Shown: piece after piece, positions 16,727 through 24,062 of the stretch
Layout: the number at the start of each line of letters is the position of its first letter
How positions within the stretch are numbered: the first letter of the stretch is position 1
NCBI RefSeq assembly: GCF_000430705.1
Contig: NZ_AUMN01000007.1
Location: forward strand, 62,001-126,000
Length of the DNA stretch: 64,000 nucleotides
Source: Arthrobacter castelli DSM 16402
Lineage (GTDB): Bacteria > Actinomycetota > Actinomycetes > Actinomycetales > Micrococcaceae
Direction: 5' to 3'
Program-made: the position numbers and the translations under genes
The notes under the pieces: generated by a model
What the model was told of the DNA's origin: nothing
The model's input: the letters and a program-made list of their open reading frames with translations, nothing else
Databases searched by the model: none

Positions 16727-17054
16727 AACTTTGTACTCCTCTGGAGATTGGATGTTTTGACCCGGTATTTTCCGGACCAAATGCAGCGGTGTTCTTGACC
16801 GCCGTTCAGAGAAGCACAAGATCCGCTTGGATGGGATCGTGGTGCCACAAATAAAATGCGTAACACAACTACTACCCGTCCAGCCTACCGCATCCCGCCC
16901 GGATCATGCGCATCGGCATGAATCCGCGCTTTTGGCGGGTAGCGTCGCCGCCCATCAGACACTGATCAGGTTTAACGGCTATGATGGAGGTATCTGCAGG
17001 GCAATCGCCCGTTTTCGCGGCTGGGAAGTCGGAATCAAACACCCCAGGAACCGT

Positions 17055-18149
17055 ATGAGTATTACTGCACCATCAACACCCCAACCCACCGTCCGCTCCA
17101 CCACGAGGGCAAGCGCCGCCACCAGCGGCTACGCCAACCTGATGCGGACCGTACGCGACGCCGGACTTCTGCACCGGCGTCGTTCTTTTTATATTTCGCT
17201 CTTCATCGGCCTGACGCTGGCCCTCGGAGGCGCCGTCAGCGGATTCGTCCTTCTGGGCGACAGCTGGTTCCAGCTGTTGATCGCCGGTGTGCTGGGGATC
17301 CTCTTCACCCAGCTGGCGTTCCTGGCCCACGAAGCCTCCCATCGCCAGGTCTTCGCCTCCGGCCCCGCAAACGACCGGGCCGGCCGGATACTGGCCAATG
17401 CCGCCGTCGGCATCAGCTACCAGTGGTGGATGAACAAGCACACCCGCCACCACGCCAAACCCAACACCATCGGCAAGGATCCTGACATCGCGCAGGACAC
17501 GATTTCCTTCCTGCCTGAAGACGCGGCGAAACAGTCCGGCTTCATGGGGTGGCTGACCCGCCGACAGGGATACCTCTTCTTCCCGCTATTGATGCTCGAG
17601 GGCGTGAATCTGCACTTCACCTCCATCCGGTCGCTGTTCGCCAAGGGTGCAGTCAAGGGCCGCAAGCGCGAACTGTATGTGGTCTTCGCCCGGCTTGGCC
17701 TGTACGTCGGCGCCATCTTCGTGTTCCTTCCGCTGGGTATGGCCTTTGCATTCCTCGGCGTCCAGCTGGCCGTCTTTGGTGTCTACATGGGGGCGTCCTT
17801 TGCTCCCAACCACAAGGGAATGCCCGTGCTGCCCAAGGACAGTAAAGCCGACTTCCTGAGCCGCCAAGTGCTGACCAGCCGCAATATCACCGGTGGCAAG
17901 GCCATCGATTCGTTGCTGGGCGGGCTGAACTACCAGGTGGAGCACCACCTGTTCCCCAACATGCCGCGGCCGAATCTGGCCAAGGCGAGCGAGATCGTCC
18001 GCGAATACTGTGCCGAGCACAAGATTCCATACACTGAGACGTCATTGCTCAAGTCCTACGGAATTGTGGTCCGCTACCTGAACGACGTCGGGCTCTCCGC
18101 CCGCGATCCGTTCGAGTGCCCCATCACCTCCCGGTTCCGCCGCCAGTAG
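17055..18149 (+). CDS. Membrane fatty-acid desaturase
   Basis: The 364-residue enzyme is a membrane di-iron acyl desaturase of the Delta-6/linoleoyl-CoA desaturase-like type. Histidine boxes are HEASH, HTRHH and, after two further membrane segments, VEHHLFP. Four hydrophobic stretches are visible. It would introduce a double bond into acyl chains to maintain membrane fluidity, needing an electron donor not encoded here. The start ATG is chosen for AGGAA 8 nt upstream and because the upstream in-frame extension is not conserved-looking. It is divergent from cspA and four nt upstream of tadA, so it may be co-transcribed with the latter. Confidence 0.93.
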   Translation: MSITAPSTPQPTVRSTTRASAATSGYANLMRTVRDAGLLHRRRSFYISLFIGLTLALGGAVSGFVLLGDSWFQLLIAGVLGILFTQLAFLAHEASHRQVFASGPANDRAGRILANAAVGISYQWWMNKHTRHHAKPNTIGKDPDIAQDTISFLPEDAAKQSGFMGWLTRRQGYLFFPLLMLEGVNLHFTSIRSLFAKGAVKGRKRELYVVFARLGLYVGAIFVFLPLGMAFAFLGVQLAVFGVYMGASFAPNHKGMPVLPKDSKADFLSRQVLTSRNITGGKAIDSLLGGLNYQVEHHLFPNMPRPNLAKASEIVREYCAEHKIPYTETSLLKSYGIVVRYLNDVGLSARDPFECPITSRFRRQ

Positions 18150-18153
18150 GCTA

Positions 18154-18621
18154 ATGCACCGCGAGGGTATGGACCGCTACACCGGATGGATGGATCTGGC
18201 GCTCAATGAAGCGCAGCAGGCGCTCGAAACCGATGACGTTCCCATTGGCGCCGTCGTCGTCGGTCCGGACGGAACCGTGCTGGGCACCGGGCACAATGAG
18301 CGCGAAGCTGCGGCTGATCCCACCGCCCACGCCGAGATGATCGCCATCCGGCAGGCGGCCCGGGCGCTGGATCGCTGGATGCTCGACGACTGCACCCTGG
18401 CGGTCACCCTGGAGCCCTGCGCCATGTGCGCCGGGGCGGTGGTGCTCTCCCGGATCCCCCGGGTCGTTTTCGGGGCCTGGGACGAGAAGGCAGGGGCCGC
18501 CGGCTCCGTGTTCGATATCCTGCGGGAAAGAAGGTTGAACCATTGGGTTGAGGTCTACGCAGGCGTGAAGGAAGAACAATGCGGGACTCTGTTGCGGGAG
18601 TTTTTCGCCCGGCACCGGTGA
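18154..18621 (+). CDS. tadA: tRNA-specific adenosine deaminase
   Basis: The 155-residue zinc enzyme deaminates A34 of tRNA-Arg(ACG) to inosine. The zinc ligand and proton shuttle are in THAE-like AHAEM (His59, Glu61), and the other ligands are in LEPCAMCAGAV (Cys89, Cys92). The C-terminal RIPRVVFGAWDEKAGAAGS segment is typical of TadA rather than cytidine deaminases. Its substrate tRNA gene is at 5591-5663. The start lies 4 nt after the desaturase stop, and tRNA-Ser follows 77 nt downstream. Confidence 0.95.
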   Translation: MHREGMDRYTGWMDLALNEAQQALETDDVPIGAVVVGPDGTVLGTGHNEREAAADPTAHAEMIAIRQAARALDRWMLDDCTLAVTLEPCAMCAGAVVLSRIPRVVFGAWDEKAGAAGSVFDILRERRLNHWVEVYAGVKEEQCGTLLREFFARHR

Positions 18622-18698
18622 CAACGCGCCGGCTTCAGGCGTCTTGATTCCCGCCGTTTTGGGCTGCGGCCTTGCGAACCGGTAACGTAGCCCCAGTT

Positions 18699-18786
18699 GG
18701 TGGCGTGTCCGAGCGGCCGAAGGTGCATCACTCGAAATGATGTGTGGTGAGAGCCACCGTGGGTTCAAATCCCACCGCCACCGCCA
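18699..18786 (+). tRNA. tRNA-Ser (anticodon CGA), CCA encoded
   Basis: A class II tRNA of 85 nt plus encoded CCA. The acceptor stem GGTGGCG pairs with CGCCACC, followed by discriminator G and CCA. The anticodon arm TGCATCA-CTCGAAA-TGATGTG carries CGA at 18733-18735, reading UCG. A long variable arm (GTGGTGAGAGCCAC) and the T arm GGTTCAAATCC complete the structure. Confidence 0.97.
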
Positions 18787-18792
18787 ACATGG

Positions 18793-18837
18793 AGCCCCGT
18801 TACTTCTGGTTATTCAAGCCGAAGTGGCGGGGCTTTC
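18793..18837 (+). terminator. Terminator of tRNA-Ser
   Basis: AGCCCCGTTACTTC and GAAGTGGCGGGGCT form a 14-bp stem with two G-U pairs around a 14-nt loop, followed by TTTC. It begins 6 nt after the tRNA CCA. Confidence 0.75.
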
Positions 18838-19250
18838 TGATGTGTCTTCCTTACCCGTAATTCTTACTGCCGGGGCGGGTGTGGAGCCTTTTAGCTTGGG
18901 AGAGTATTGAGCCATTGTGTGTGAACGCTCAACTCGACGCTCTCATGTCTTCGCGTCCGCCATCCAGAGGTTCTGGTCGATGAAACGTGGCGGCGCCCGG
19001 GGATGGGAACTTCATCACCGGCGAGAGATCAGCGACCGGCGAGCTGCCACTGAGCCTGCACGCTGTATAGTCACGCCCCCCACACACCGGAACGGAAGAC
19101 AGACACAGCACATCGATCGCCGGATTCCAGCCCCGGGGCGGACGATACGATGAATATTCTTGGTTCTGCCTCGTCGCAGGCTTGGACCAAGACTTTCAGT
19201 GAAAGTGCTCGGAGTTCTGGCGGACTCCACAGCTAAGTAGGGAGGACACG
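18838..19250. other. Intergenic region before the small secreted peptide
   Basis: About 410 bp with no convincing gene; the small overlapping open frames look spurious. It probably carries the promoter of the peptide gene at 19251. A perfect dyad ACTTTCA-G-TGAAAGT lies at 19192-19206 and a hairpin GGAGT-N8-ACTCC at 19211-19228, immediately before the ribosome site GGGAGGA. These may be operator and leader structures. Confidence 0.5.
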
Positions 19251-19595
19251 ATGAAGTCAGTAATCACCTATGCAAACGAACGAACCGCCGACTCCCACCC
19301 CGTGGTGCGGGGAGCCACGCAGTTTGCGGTGGGAGCCATAGCAGCGACCCTCATCGCACTGTCGTTGTTGCTCTTCAATCTTGGCGGCGCAAGCGCAGCG
19401 TCGGCCAGTGACGGTTGCTATTACGCGAAGCCGTGCGGGGCGCAGCCGAACGACGGACGGCCGCCGCCCAATCCCGAGGTAGCCTCCAACATAATGCAGT
19501 GCGGCGGTGCCGCAGGCATCGGCGCACTGTTTGGTGGCGGCTGGGCCGGCGCGGGAGCGGGCGCCGCAGGCTGTGCTTGGTCACAAATTTGGTGA
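19251..19595 (+). CDS. Small secreted Gly-rich four-cysteine peptide precursor
   Basis: The 114-residue product has a charged N-terminus, a hydrophobic segment (residues 25-43) and an Ala-x-Ala signal-peptidase site near residue 50, leaving about 62 residues. The mature part has four cysteines (56, 62, 84, 108), a Pro-rich linker, and a C-terminal glycine-zipper stretch (GGAAGIGALFGGGW, then AGAGAAG) ending in CAWSQIW. Gly-zipper helices with Trp-rich ends occur in pore-forming class II bacteriocins, so an antimicrobial or membrane-active peptide is a fair hypothesis. No ABC exporter or immunity gene is adjacent, which weakens it. GGGAGGA is well placed 6 nt before the ATG, and a hairpin follows the gene. 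I do not recognise the family. Confidence 0.7.
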   Translation: MKSVITYANERTADSHPVVRGATQFAVGAIAATLIALSLLLFNLGGASAASASDGCYYAKPCGAQPNDGRPPPNPEVASNIMQCGGAAGIGALFGGGWAGAGAGAAGCAWSQIW

Positions 19596-19621
19596 CGGAA
19601 TAGCGCCAGAGATACAGGAAC

Positions 19622-19668
19622 GCCCCGCTCAAACCGGTGAGGGAGTCATTAGCCCTGGCGAGCGGGGC
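19622..19668 (+). terminator. Hairpin after the small peptide gene
   Basis: GCCCCGCTC (19622-19630) and GAGCGGGGC (19660-19668) pair perfectly over 9 bp with a 29-nt loop, followed by ATCTTCTCT. It lies 27 nt after the stop and probably ends the transcript. Confidence 0.6.
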
Positions 19669-19786
19669 ATCTTCTCTGTATATGCAGGAGATACCGTGGG
19701 CCGCACAGCAGCACGGTGAGCGTCCACTGAGTAGGTTTCAGACATCTGCTGTTGGGATGCCTGCGATGGTTGACGGGTGACCAAAC

Positions 19787-19838
19787 GTCAATCGACCGGC
19801 GGCCGCACCCTCGCGGGTGCCGCCGCCGGTCGGTTGAC
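19787..19838 (-). terminator. Long hairpin terminating putP
   Basis: Two 24-nt arms flank a TCGC tetraloop and pair at 22 of 24 positions plus one G-U; the outer sequence is GTCAATCGACCGGCGGC. On the minus strand it starts about 28 nt after the putP stop and is followed by GTTTGG. The pairing is unusually long for a simple terminator. Confidence 0.75.
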
Positions 19839-19866
19839 GCGGGGAGGAAGTACGTTGAAACCGCGG

Positions 19867-21381
19867 TTACTGAGCCGCTGCGTGCTCCTTTTCATCGGGC
19901 GGGGCCGGAGCGTCGAGGCGGCGGATTGCTTCCGCGAACTCAGCTTCGATCTCCGGGTTGCGCTTGTAGGTCAACAGGCTGACCACGACGGTGACAACCA
20001 TATTGAACACGAAGCCTGGCACAATTTCGTACAACCAGTCGGACGCGCCGGTATTGCCCCAAATGAAGACCGTGGCTGCGCCGACGATCAGCCCGGAGAG
20101 CGCACCGGCAGCGGTGAGCTTCTTCCAGTAGAGAGCCAACAGGACGATCGGACCGAAGGAGGCGCCGAATCCTGCCCAGGCGAAGGACACCAAGGAGAGG
20201 ATCGACTCATTCCTCCCGGCCGCGAGGGCAATGGCTATGATCGAAACGGCTAACACGCCCAGTCGGCCCAGAATGACTCCCTGTTTCGGCGTCAGGTTCT
20301 TCTTGGCGATCATGTTGTAGAGGTCCTCCACGAGTGCGGAGGAACTGACGACCAACTGCGAAGAGATGGTGCTCATAATCGCGGCGAGAACCGCCGCCAG
20401 CACGATGCCGGCTACGAACGGATGGAAGAAGACGTCAGCAAGAGCCAAGAACACCGCTTCCGGATCTTCCAGCGAAAGCTGCGGGTTCTGCTGGTAATAA
20501 GCGATACCAACCAGAGCGGTGAGTACGGCACCGACGACAGTGATAAACATCCAGCTGATCCCAATACGGCGTCCGGTTAGTGCGTCCTTGGGGCTGCGCA
20601 GCGCCATGAACCGGACGATGATGTGCGGCTGGCCGAAGTATCCCAGCCCCCAGGCAGCGGCGGAGATTATACCGACGACCGAACCTCCGGTGACAAGCTG
20701 CGTCATGGTTGGATCCACCTGGTTGATGGATTCGAACATTCCCCCAAATCCTCCGACCTGGGTCAGGCCGATGATGGGGACCACAATCAGCGCGGTCAGC
20801 ATGAGCAGTCCCTGGGCGACATCGGTGAACGTCGCCCCCATAAAACCGCCGAAGAGGGTGTAGGCAATTGTCACACCCGCCACGACAACCATGCCGAGGA
20901 AGTAGCTCGAGTTGAAGGAAGTATCGAAGAACGTACCGCCGGCGACCATGCCGGACGAGACGTAGAAGGTGAAGAAGGAAAGAATGATGACGCCGGAGAC
21001 AATCCTCAACAGGCGTGATCTATCCCTTAGCCGGTTCTCCAGGAAGCTCGGAACCGTAATGGAGTTGTTGGAAACCTCCGTGTAGCTGCGCAGCCGCGGC
21101 GCGACGAACTTCCAGTTCAGCCAAGCACCAATGGTCAGACCGATGGCCATCCAAGCCCCAATCAGCCCTGAGGTGTAAACAGCACCGGGCAGCCCCATCA
21201 GCAGCCAACTTGACATGTCGGACGCGCCGGCACTGAGGGCGGCAGTGCCTGGCCTCAGTCCCCGCCCGGCAAGCATGTAGTCATCGAGGTCACTCGTTTT
21301 ACTGTATGCGTACCAGCCGATCCCCAGCATGGCGGCCATATAGACCACCATGGCCAGAATCTTGAACGTCTGGTCGTCCAT
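19867..21381 (-). CDS. putP: Sodium/proline symporter
   Basis: The 504-residue sodium:solute symporter has about 13 membrane segments. The N-terminal LDDYMLAGRGLRPGTAALSAGASDMSSW region matches PutP, including the Na+/proline-binding SAGASDMSSWLL stretch, and later segments follow PutP spacing. It imports proline with sodium for nutrition or osmoprotection. The start is an ATG with GGAAGGAC 6 nt upstream. It is monocistronic, with a CRP/GlxR-like site about 80 bp upstream and a very long hairpin after the stop. Confidence 0.93.
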   Translation of the reverse strand: MDDQTFKILAMVVYMAAMLGIGWYAYSKTSDLDDYMLAGRGLRPGTAALSAGASDMSSWLLMGLPGAVYTSGLIGAWMAIGLTIGAWLNWKFVAPRLRSYTEVSNNSITVPSFLENRLRDRSRLLRIVSGVIILSFFTFYVSSGMVAGGTFFDTSFNSSYFLGMVVVAGVTIAYTLFGGFMGATFTDVAQGLLMLTALIVVPIIGLTQVGGFGGMFESINQVDPTMTQLVTGGSVVGIISAAAWGLGYFGQPHIIVRFMALRSPKDALTGRRIGISWMFITVVGAVLTALVGIAYYQQNPQLSLEDPEAVFLALADVFFHPFVAGIVLAAVLAAIMSTISSQLVVSSSALVEDLYNMIAKKNLTPKQGVILGRLGVLAVSIIAIALAAGRNESILSLVSFAWAGFGASFGPIVLLALYWKKLTAAGALSGLIVGAATVFIWGNTGASDWLYEIVPGFVFNMVVTVVVSLLTYKRNPEIEAEFAEAIRRLDAPAPPDEKEHAAAQ

Positions 21382-21459
21382 GAAATGTCCTTCCGTATGG
21401 AAAAGTGCGTTGAGTGCAGCGGTCTACTATTCCAAGGCCGAGCAGACGATGGCTAATTA

Positions 21460-21475
21460 TGTGTTACCCGTCACA
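21460..21475. promoter_or_regulatory. CRP/GlxR-like operator upstream of putP
   Basis: TGTGT-N6-TCACA (plus strand) differs from TGTGA-N6-TCACA at one position. It lies about 80 bp upstream of putP, next to CATAAT on the minus strand, a possible -10. It parallels the sites near pckG and the nan operon. Confidence 0.5.
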
Positions 21476-21537
21476 GTGTAGACCTGTTGACAAATATGCA
21501 CACTACTCATTTTGTATGGAGTGCTTCAGGTAATTCG

Positions 21538-21761
21538 CTAATTGCGGTCAGCGTCCAGTCCGGGTTCGGAGAAATCCGTGCCGGTCCGATTGACCCAGGC
21601 GGTCTGCATACCCGCGCGCGGCGTTGCAAAACCTTCCATCACATGGCGCACGGCGTCGTCCAGCCGGCGGTTCCGCATCTTCGAAATGGGATTTCATAAC
21701 CGTCATATCGGACTAGCGTCCCGTTCACATCAAAGACGATGACAGTTGGTTTCAGGCTCAT
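21538..21761 (-). pseudogene. Remnant of a HAD-family haloacid dehalogenase gene
   Basis: Reading the minus strand from ATG 21761 gives MSLKPTVIVFDVNGTLV, whose DVNGT is the HAD nucleophile motif I of type II haloacid dehalogenases. After about 30 codons the frame is lost. In a shifted frame, RLDDAVRHVMEGFATPRAG continues into MQTAWVNRTGTDFSEPGLD and a stop at 21538, which resembles the end of a HAD protein with the substrate- and Mg-binding GMQTAWV segment. The ~150 residues expected between these parts are missing, so the gene has suffered a large internal deletion plus a frameshift. It is not expected to give a working enzyme. Confidence 0.8.
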
Positions 21762-21971
21762 ATGCGCCTTCCCTCGAAATAGTGCCCGCGTCTCCGTCCG
21801 GTTCTACAATCACAGGGCGGCCGATATAACCCTGCAACTGCTTTCGGTATTGGGCCTGCACGAGAGGGCGGGGATATTCAGTGCGCGTATTGGCCCCTCA
21901 AATGGGCCGGGCCTCGATAGGGTTGGGGTGGGGTGGCATGACCAGAGGCCCACCGAAAGGACAACGAGCGG

Positions 21972-23165
21972 ATGAAATTGAAACGCAAACAGCCTGCCGG
22001 GGATATGCAACGCAATTCCGTAGAGCCGACGGGGGCGGTCAGCCGTTCCCGTCAACGGCCGCCGGTCTCCAGCGTCTGGTCCGACAGCCTGGGGCGGGTG
22101 GCAATGCGCACCCTGCAGATTCTGCTCATACTGACGCTGGCCATCGCCGCGATTTTCGCACTGATCCAGCTCAAGCTGGTTGTCATTCCGCTGCTGGTTG
22201 CCCTGCTGCTCGCTGCTGCCATCAGCCCGCTGGTGAACTTACTGCGCCGGCACAACGTGCCGAAGGTGCTGGCGACCTGGATAGCCTTGCTGACGTCCGT
22301 CGTCATACTGGGCGGAATCATCACTGGCATCGTGTTCGCCGTACGCAGTCAGTGGAACAACCTGATTGCCAACGCGAGCCGGGGTCTCGATCAGCTGCAG
22401 GATTTCATCGTCAGCGGTCCGTTGCCGATCAGCGATCAGCAGTTGACCCAGGCCCGCGAAGCGGCAATTGATTTCATTACCAGTACGCAATTCGGCAACA
22501 GCGCTATTGCCGGGCTCAGCGTCTTCGCCTCGATTGTCACCGGGCTGCTGCTGACAGTCGTTGTGCTCTTCTTCTTCCTGCAGGACGGGCTGGAAATCTG
22601 GGAGTTCTTCCTCAAGCCGTTGCGCGGCGAGCAGCGTAACCGCGCAGAGCGGATCGGTCACAGCTCGATGGTGGTGATGGGCGGCTATGTACGGGGAACG
22701 GCAATTATCGCCTTTGTCGACGCGGCAGCCATCGGTATTGCCTTGGCGATCCTCGGCGTTCCGCTGGCGCTGCCGCTGGCTGTCATTGTGTTCCTCGGTG
22801 CGTTCGTCCCCATTATTGGAGCCACCATTGCCGGCATCCTGGCCGCACTTGTGGCGCTGGTGACGAACGGGCCGATTGTCGCGCTCATTGTGGTGGCCGT
22901 CATCGTGGTCATCCAGCAGTTGGAGGGCAATCTGCTGCAGCCGCTGATCATGAGCCAGACGGTGAAGCTGCACGCGCTGGTGATACTGCTGGCCCTCACC
23001 GCCGGAACGATCCTCGGCGGAATCGTCGGCGCCGTGCTCTCCGTCCCGATCACGGCCGTGGCATGGACCATCATTAAGGTGTGGAACGGCCCGCCAGAGC
23101 CGGAACCGCCATTGGATAAGGCAACCGCGGACATGATCGGCGACGACAGGAATGTAGAAGCATGA
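21972..23165 (+). CDS. AI-2E family membrane protein
   Basis: The 397-residue protein has about eight hydrophobic segments arranged as in the AI-2E/TqsA/PerM family, with a basic N-terminal tail and paired helices at the N-terminus, a central soluble helical region (about residues 120-175) and a C-terminal block with GAFVPIIGATIAGILAALVAL. Family members have been linked to autoinducer-2 export or sodium/proton exchange, so the substrate is uncertain. Its stop overlaps the next start (ATGA), coupling it to a lipoprotein gene. GAAAGGA about 12 nt upstream supports the ATG. Confidence 0.88.
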   Translation: MKLKRKQPAGDMQRNSVEPTGAVSRSRQRPPVSSVWSDSLGRVAMRTLQILLILTLAIAAIFALIQLKLVVIPLLVALLLAAAISPLVNLLRRHNVPKVLATWIALLTSVVILGGIITGIVFAVRSQWNNLIANASRGLDQLQDFIVSGPLPISDQQLTQAREAAIDFITSTQFGNSAIAGLSVFASIVTGLLLTVVVLFFFLQDGLEIWEFFLKPLRGEQRNRAERIGHSSMVVMGGYVRGTAIIAFVDAAAIGIALAILGVPLALPLAVIVFLGAFVPIIGATIAGILAALVALVTNGPIVALIVVAVIVVIQQLEGNLLQPLIMSQTVKLHALVILLALTAGTILGGIVGAVLSVPITAVAWTIIKVWNGPPEPEPPLDKATADMIGDDRNVEA

Positions 23166-23986
23166 GCATGTGTGGCTGGGGCCGAAACACTCTGATGAGG
23201 TCCATTGCAGCGGCTGCATCGGCGGCTGTCCTGATCGGGCTGACCGCTTGCAACCCGGCGTCGGAACCGCCCGACGGCGGGTCAACCGCAACCGAGTCGA
23301 CAGCCGGCACGCCGACAGCAGGTGAGCCGACAGCGGAAGGATCTCCACCGGCAGATCAGCAGGCGCCCCCGGAGGGATCATCGACGCCGCAGCCGACCAA
23401 GGACGAGTCGGCTTCCCAGGACCCGCCGAAGACGGACCGTTCAAACCCGGCCGACGGTCCGACGTCGGGCACCCCGTCTTCGCCAGGCAGGGACGGAACC
23501 GCCGGTGGCCAACAGGGCGGTAAGAACACCGGGACCGGTCCTAACAGGCACGACAATGCCCCTTCACTGTGTGATGCTGCGGATATGAAGGGGGCGATCC
23601 AACAAATCCGCGGAGGTGGCGCCGCGGGCAGCGTCTACCGCGGGCTGGTATTGACCAACACGTCGGAAGAAGGGTGCGTCCTCAAAGGATACCCGGGCGT
23701 TTCCTTCGTCACTGCTGCTGGAGCGCAGATCGGAGCTGCCGCCGACCGGGATCTGTCCACCACGTCCCCGGCGCTCAGCTTGAAGCCCGGCGAGTCCGCA
23801 ATGGCAACATTGCAGGTGATCCGGGCGGAGAATTATGGTTCCGCGTGCAACCTGACCGAGGCTGCCGGGCTGCGGGTCTATCCGCCGAGCGCCTACGACT
23901 CGCTGATCGTCGAACAGGAGATGAGCGCCTGCGCCTCTCCGGGGGTGGCATTGCTGACCATCGGAGCCTTCCAGCCCGTCAAATGA
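23162..23986 (+). CDS. DUF4232-type secreted lipoprotein
   Basis: The 274-residue precursor has a signal peptide and lipobox LTAC with Cys about residue 29, so it should be lipid-anchored outside. Residues 30-130 are a Pro/Ser/Thr/Gly-rich spacer, probably disordered. The C-terminal ~140 residues (GGAAGSVYRGLVLTNTSEEGCVLKGYPGVSFV, then SLKPGESAMATLQVIRAENYG, with conserved cysteines) match the DUF4232 beta-sandwich found in actinobacterial lipoproteins. Function is unknown. It is translationally coupled to the AI-2E gene. Confidence 0.85.
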   Translation: MSMCGWGRNTLMRSIAAAASAAVLIGLTACNPASEPPDGGSTATESTAGTPTAGEPTAEGSPPADQQAPPEGSSTPQPTKDESASQDPPKTDRSNPADGPTSGTPSSPGRDGTAGGQQGGKNTGTGPNRHDNAPSLCDAADMKGAIQQIRGGGAAGSVYRGLVLTNTSEEGCVLKGYPGVSFVTAAGAQIGAAADRDLSTTSPALSLKPGESAMATLQVIRAENYGSACNLTEAAGLRVYPPSAYDSLIVEQEMSACASPGVALLTIGAFQPVK

Positions 23987-24062
23987 CTACCGGAATGACC
24001 GCCGGGGAGTACAGCCGAAGGGACACTGCAATATCGTCGGTGCCGTACGGGATGATGGTCTG

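Noticed and set aside
18917-19230. Several short open frames before the peptide gene
   Set aside because: None has a ribosome site or recognisable features on either strand.
21487-21517. Plus-strand TTGACA/TTGTAT promoter near the HAD remnant
   Set aside because: Spacer is 19 bp, there is no gene directly downstream on that strand and no MerR dyad is present.
22239-23444. Long minus-strand open frame over AI-2E and lipoprotein genes
   Set aside because: Composition is His/Asp/Arg-rich and the plus-strand genes have clear features, start signals and coupling.
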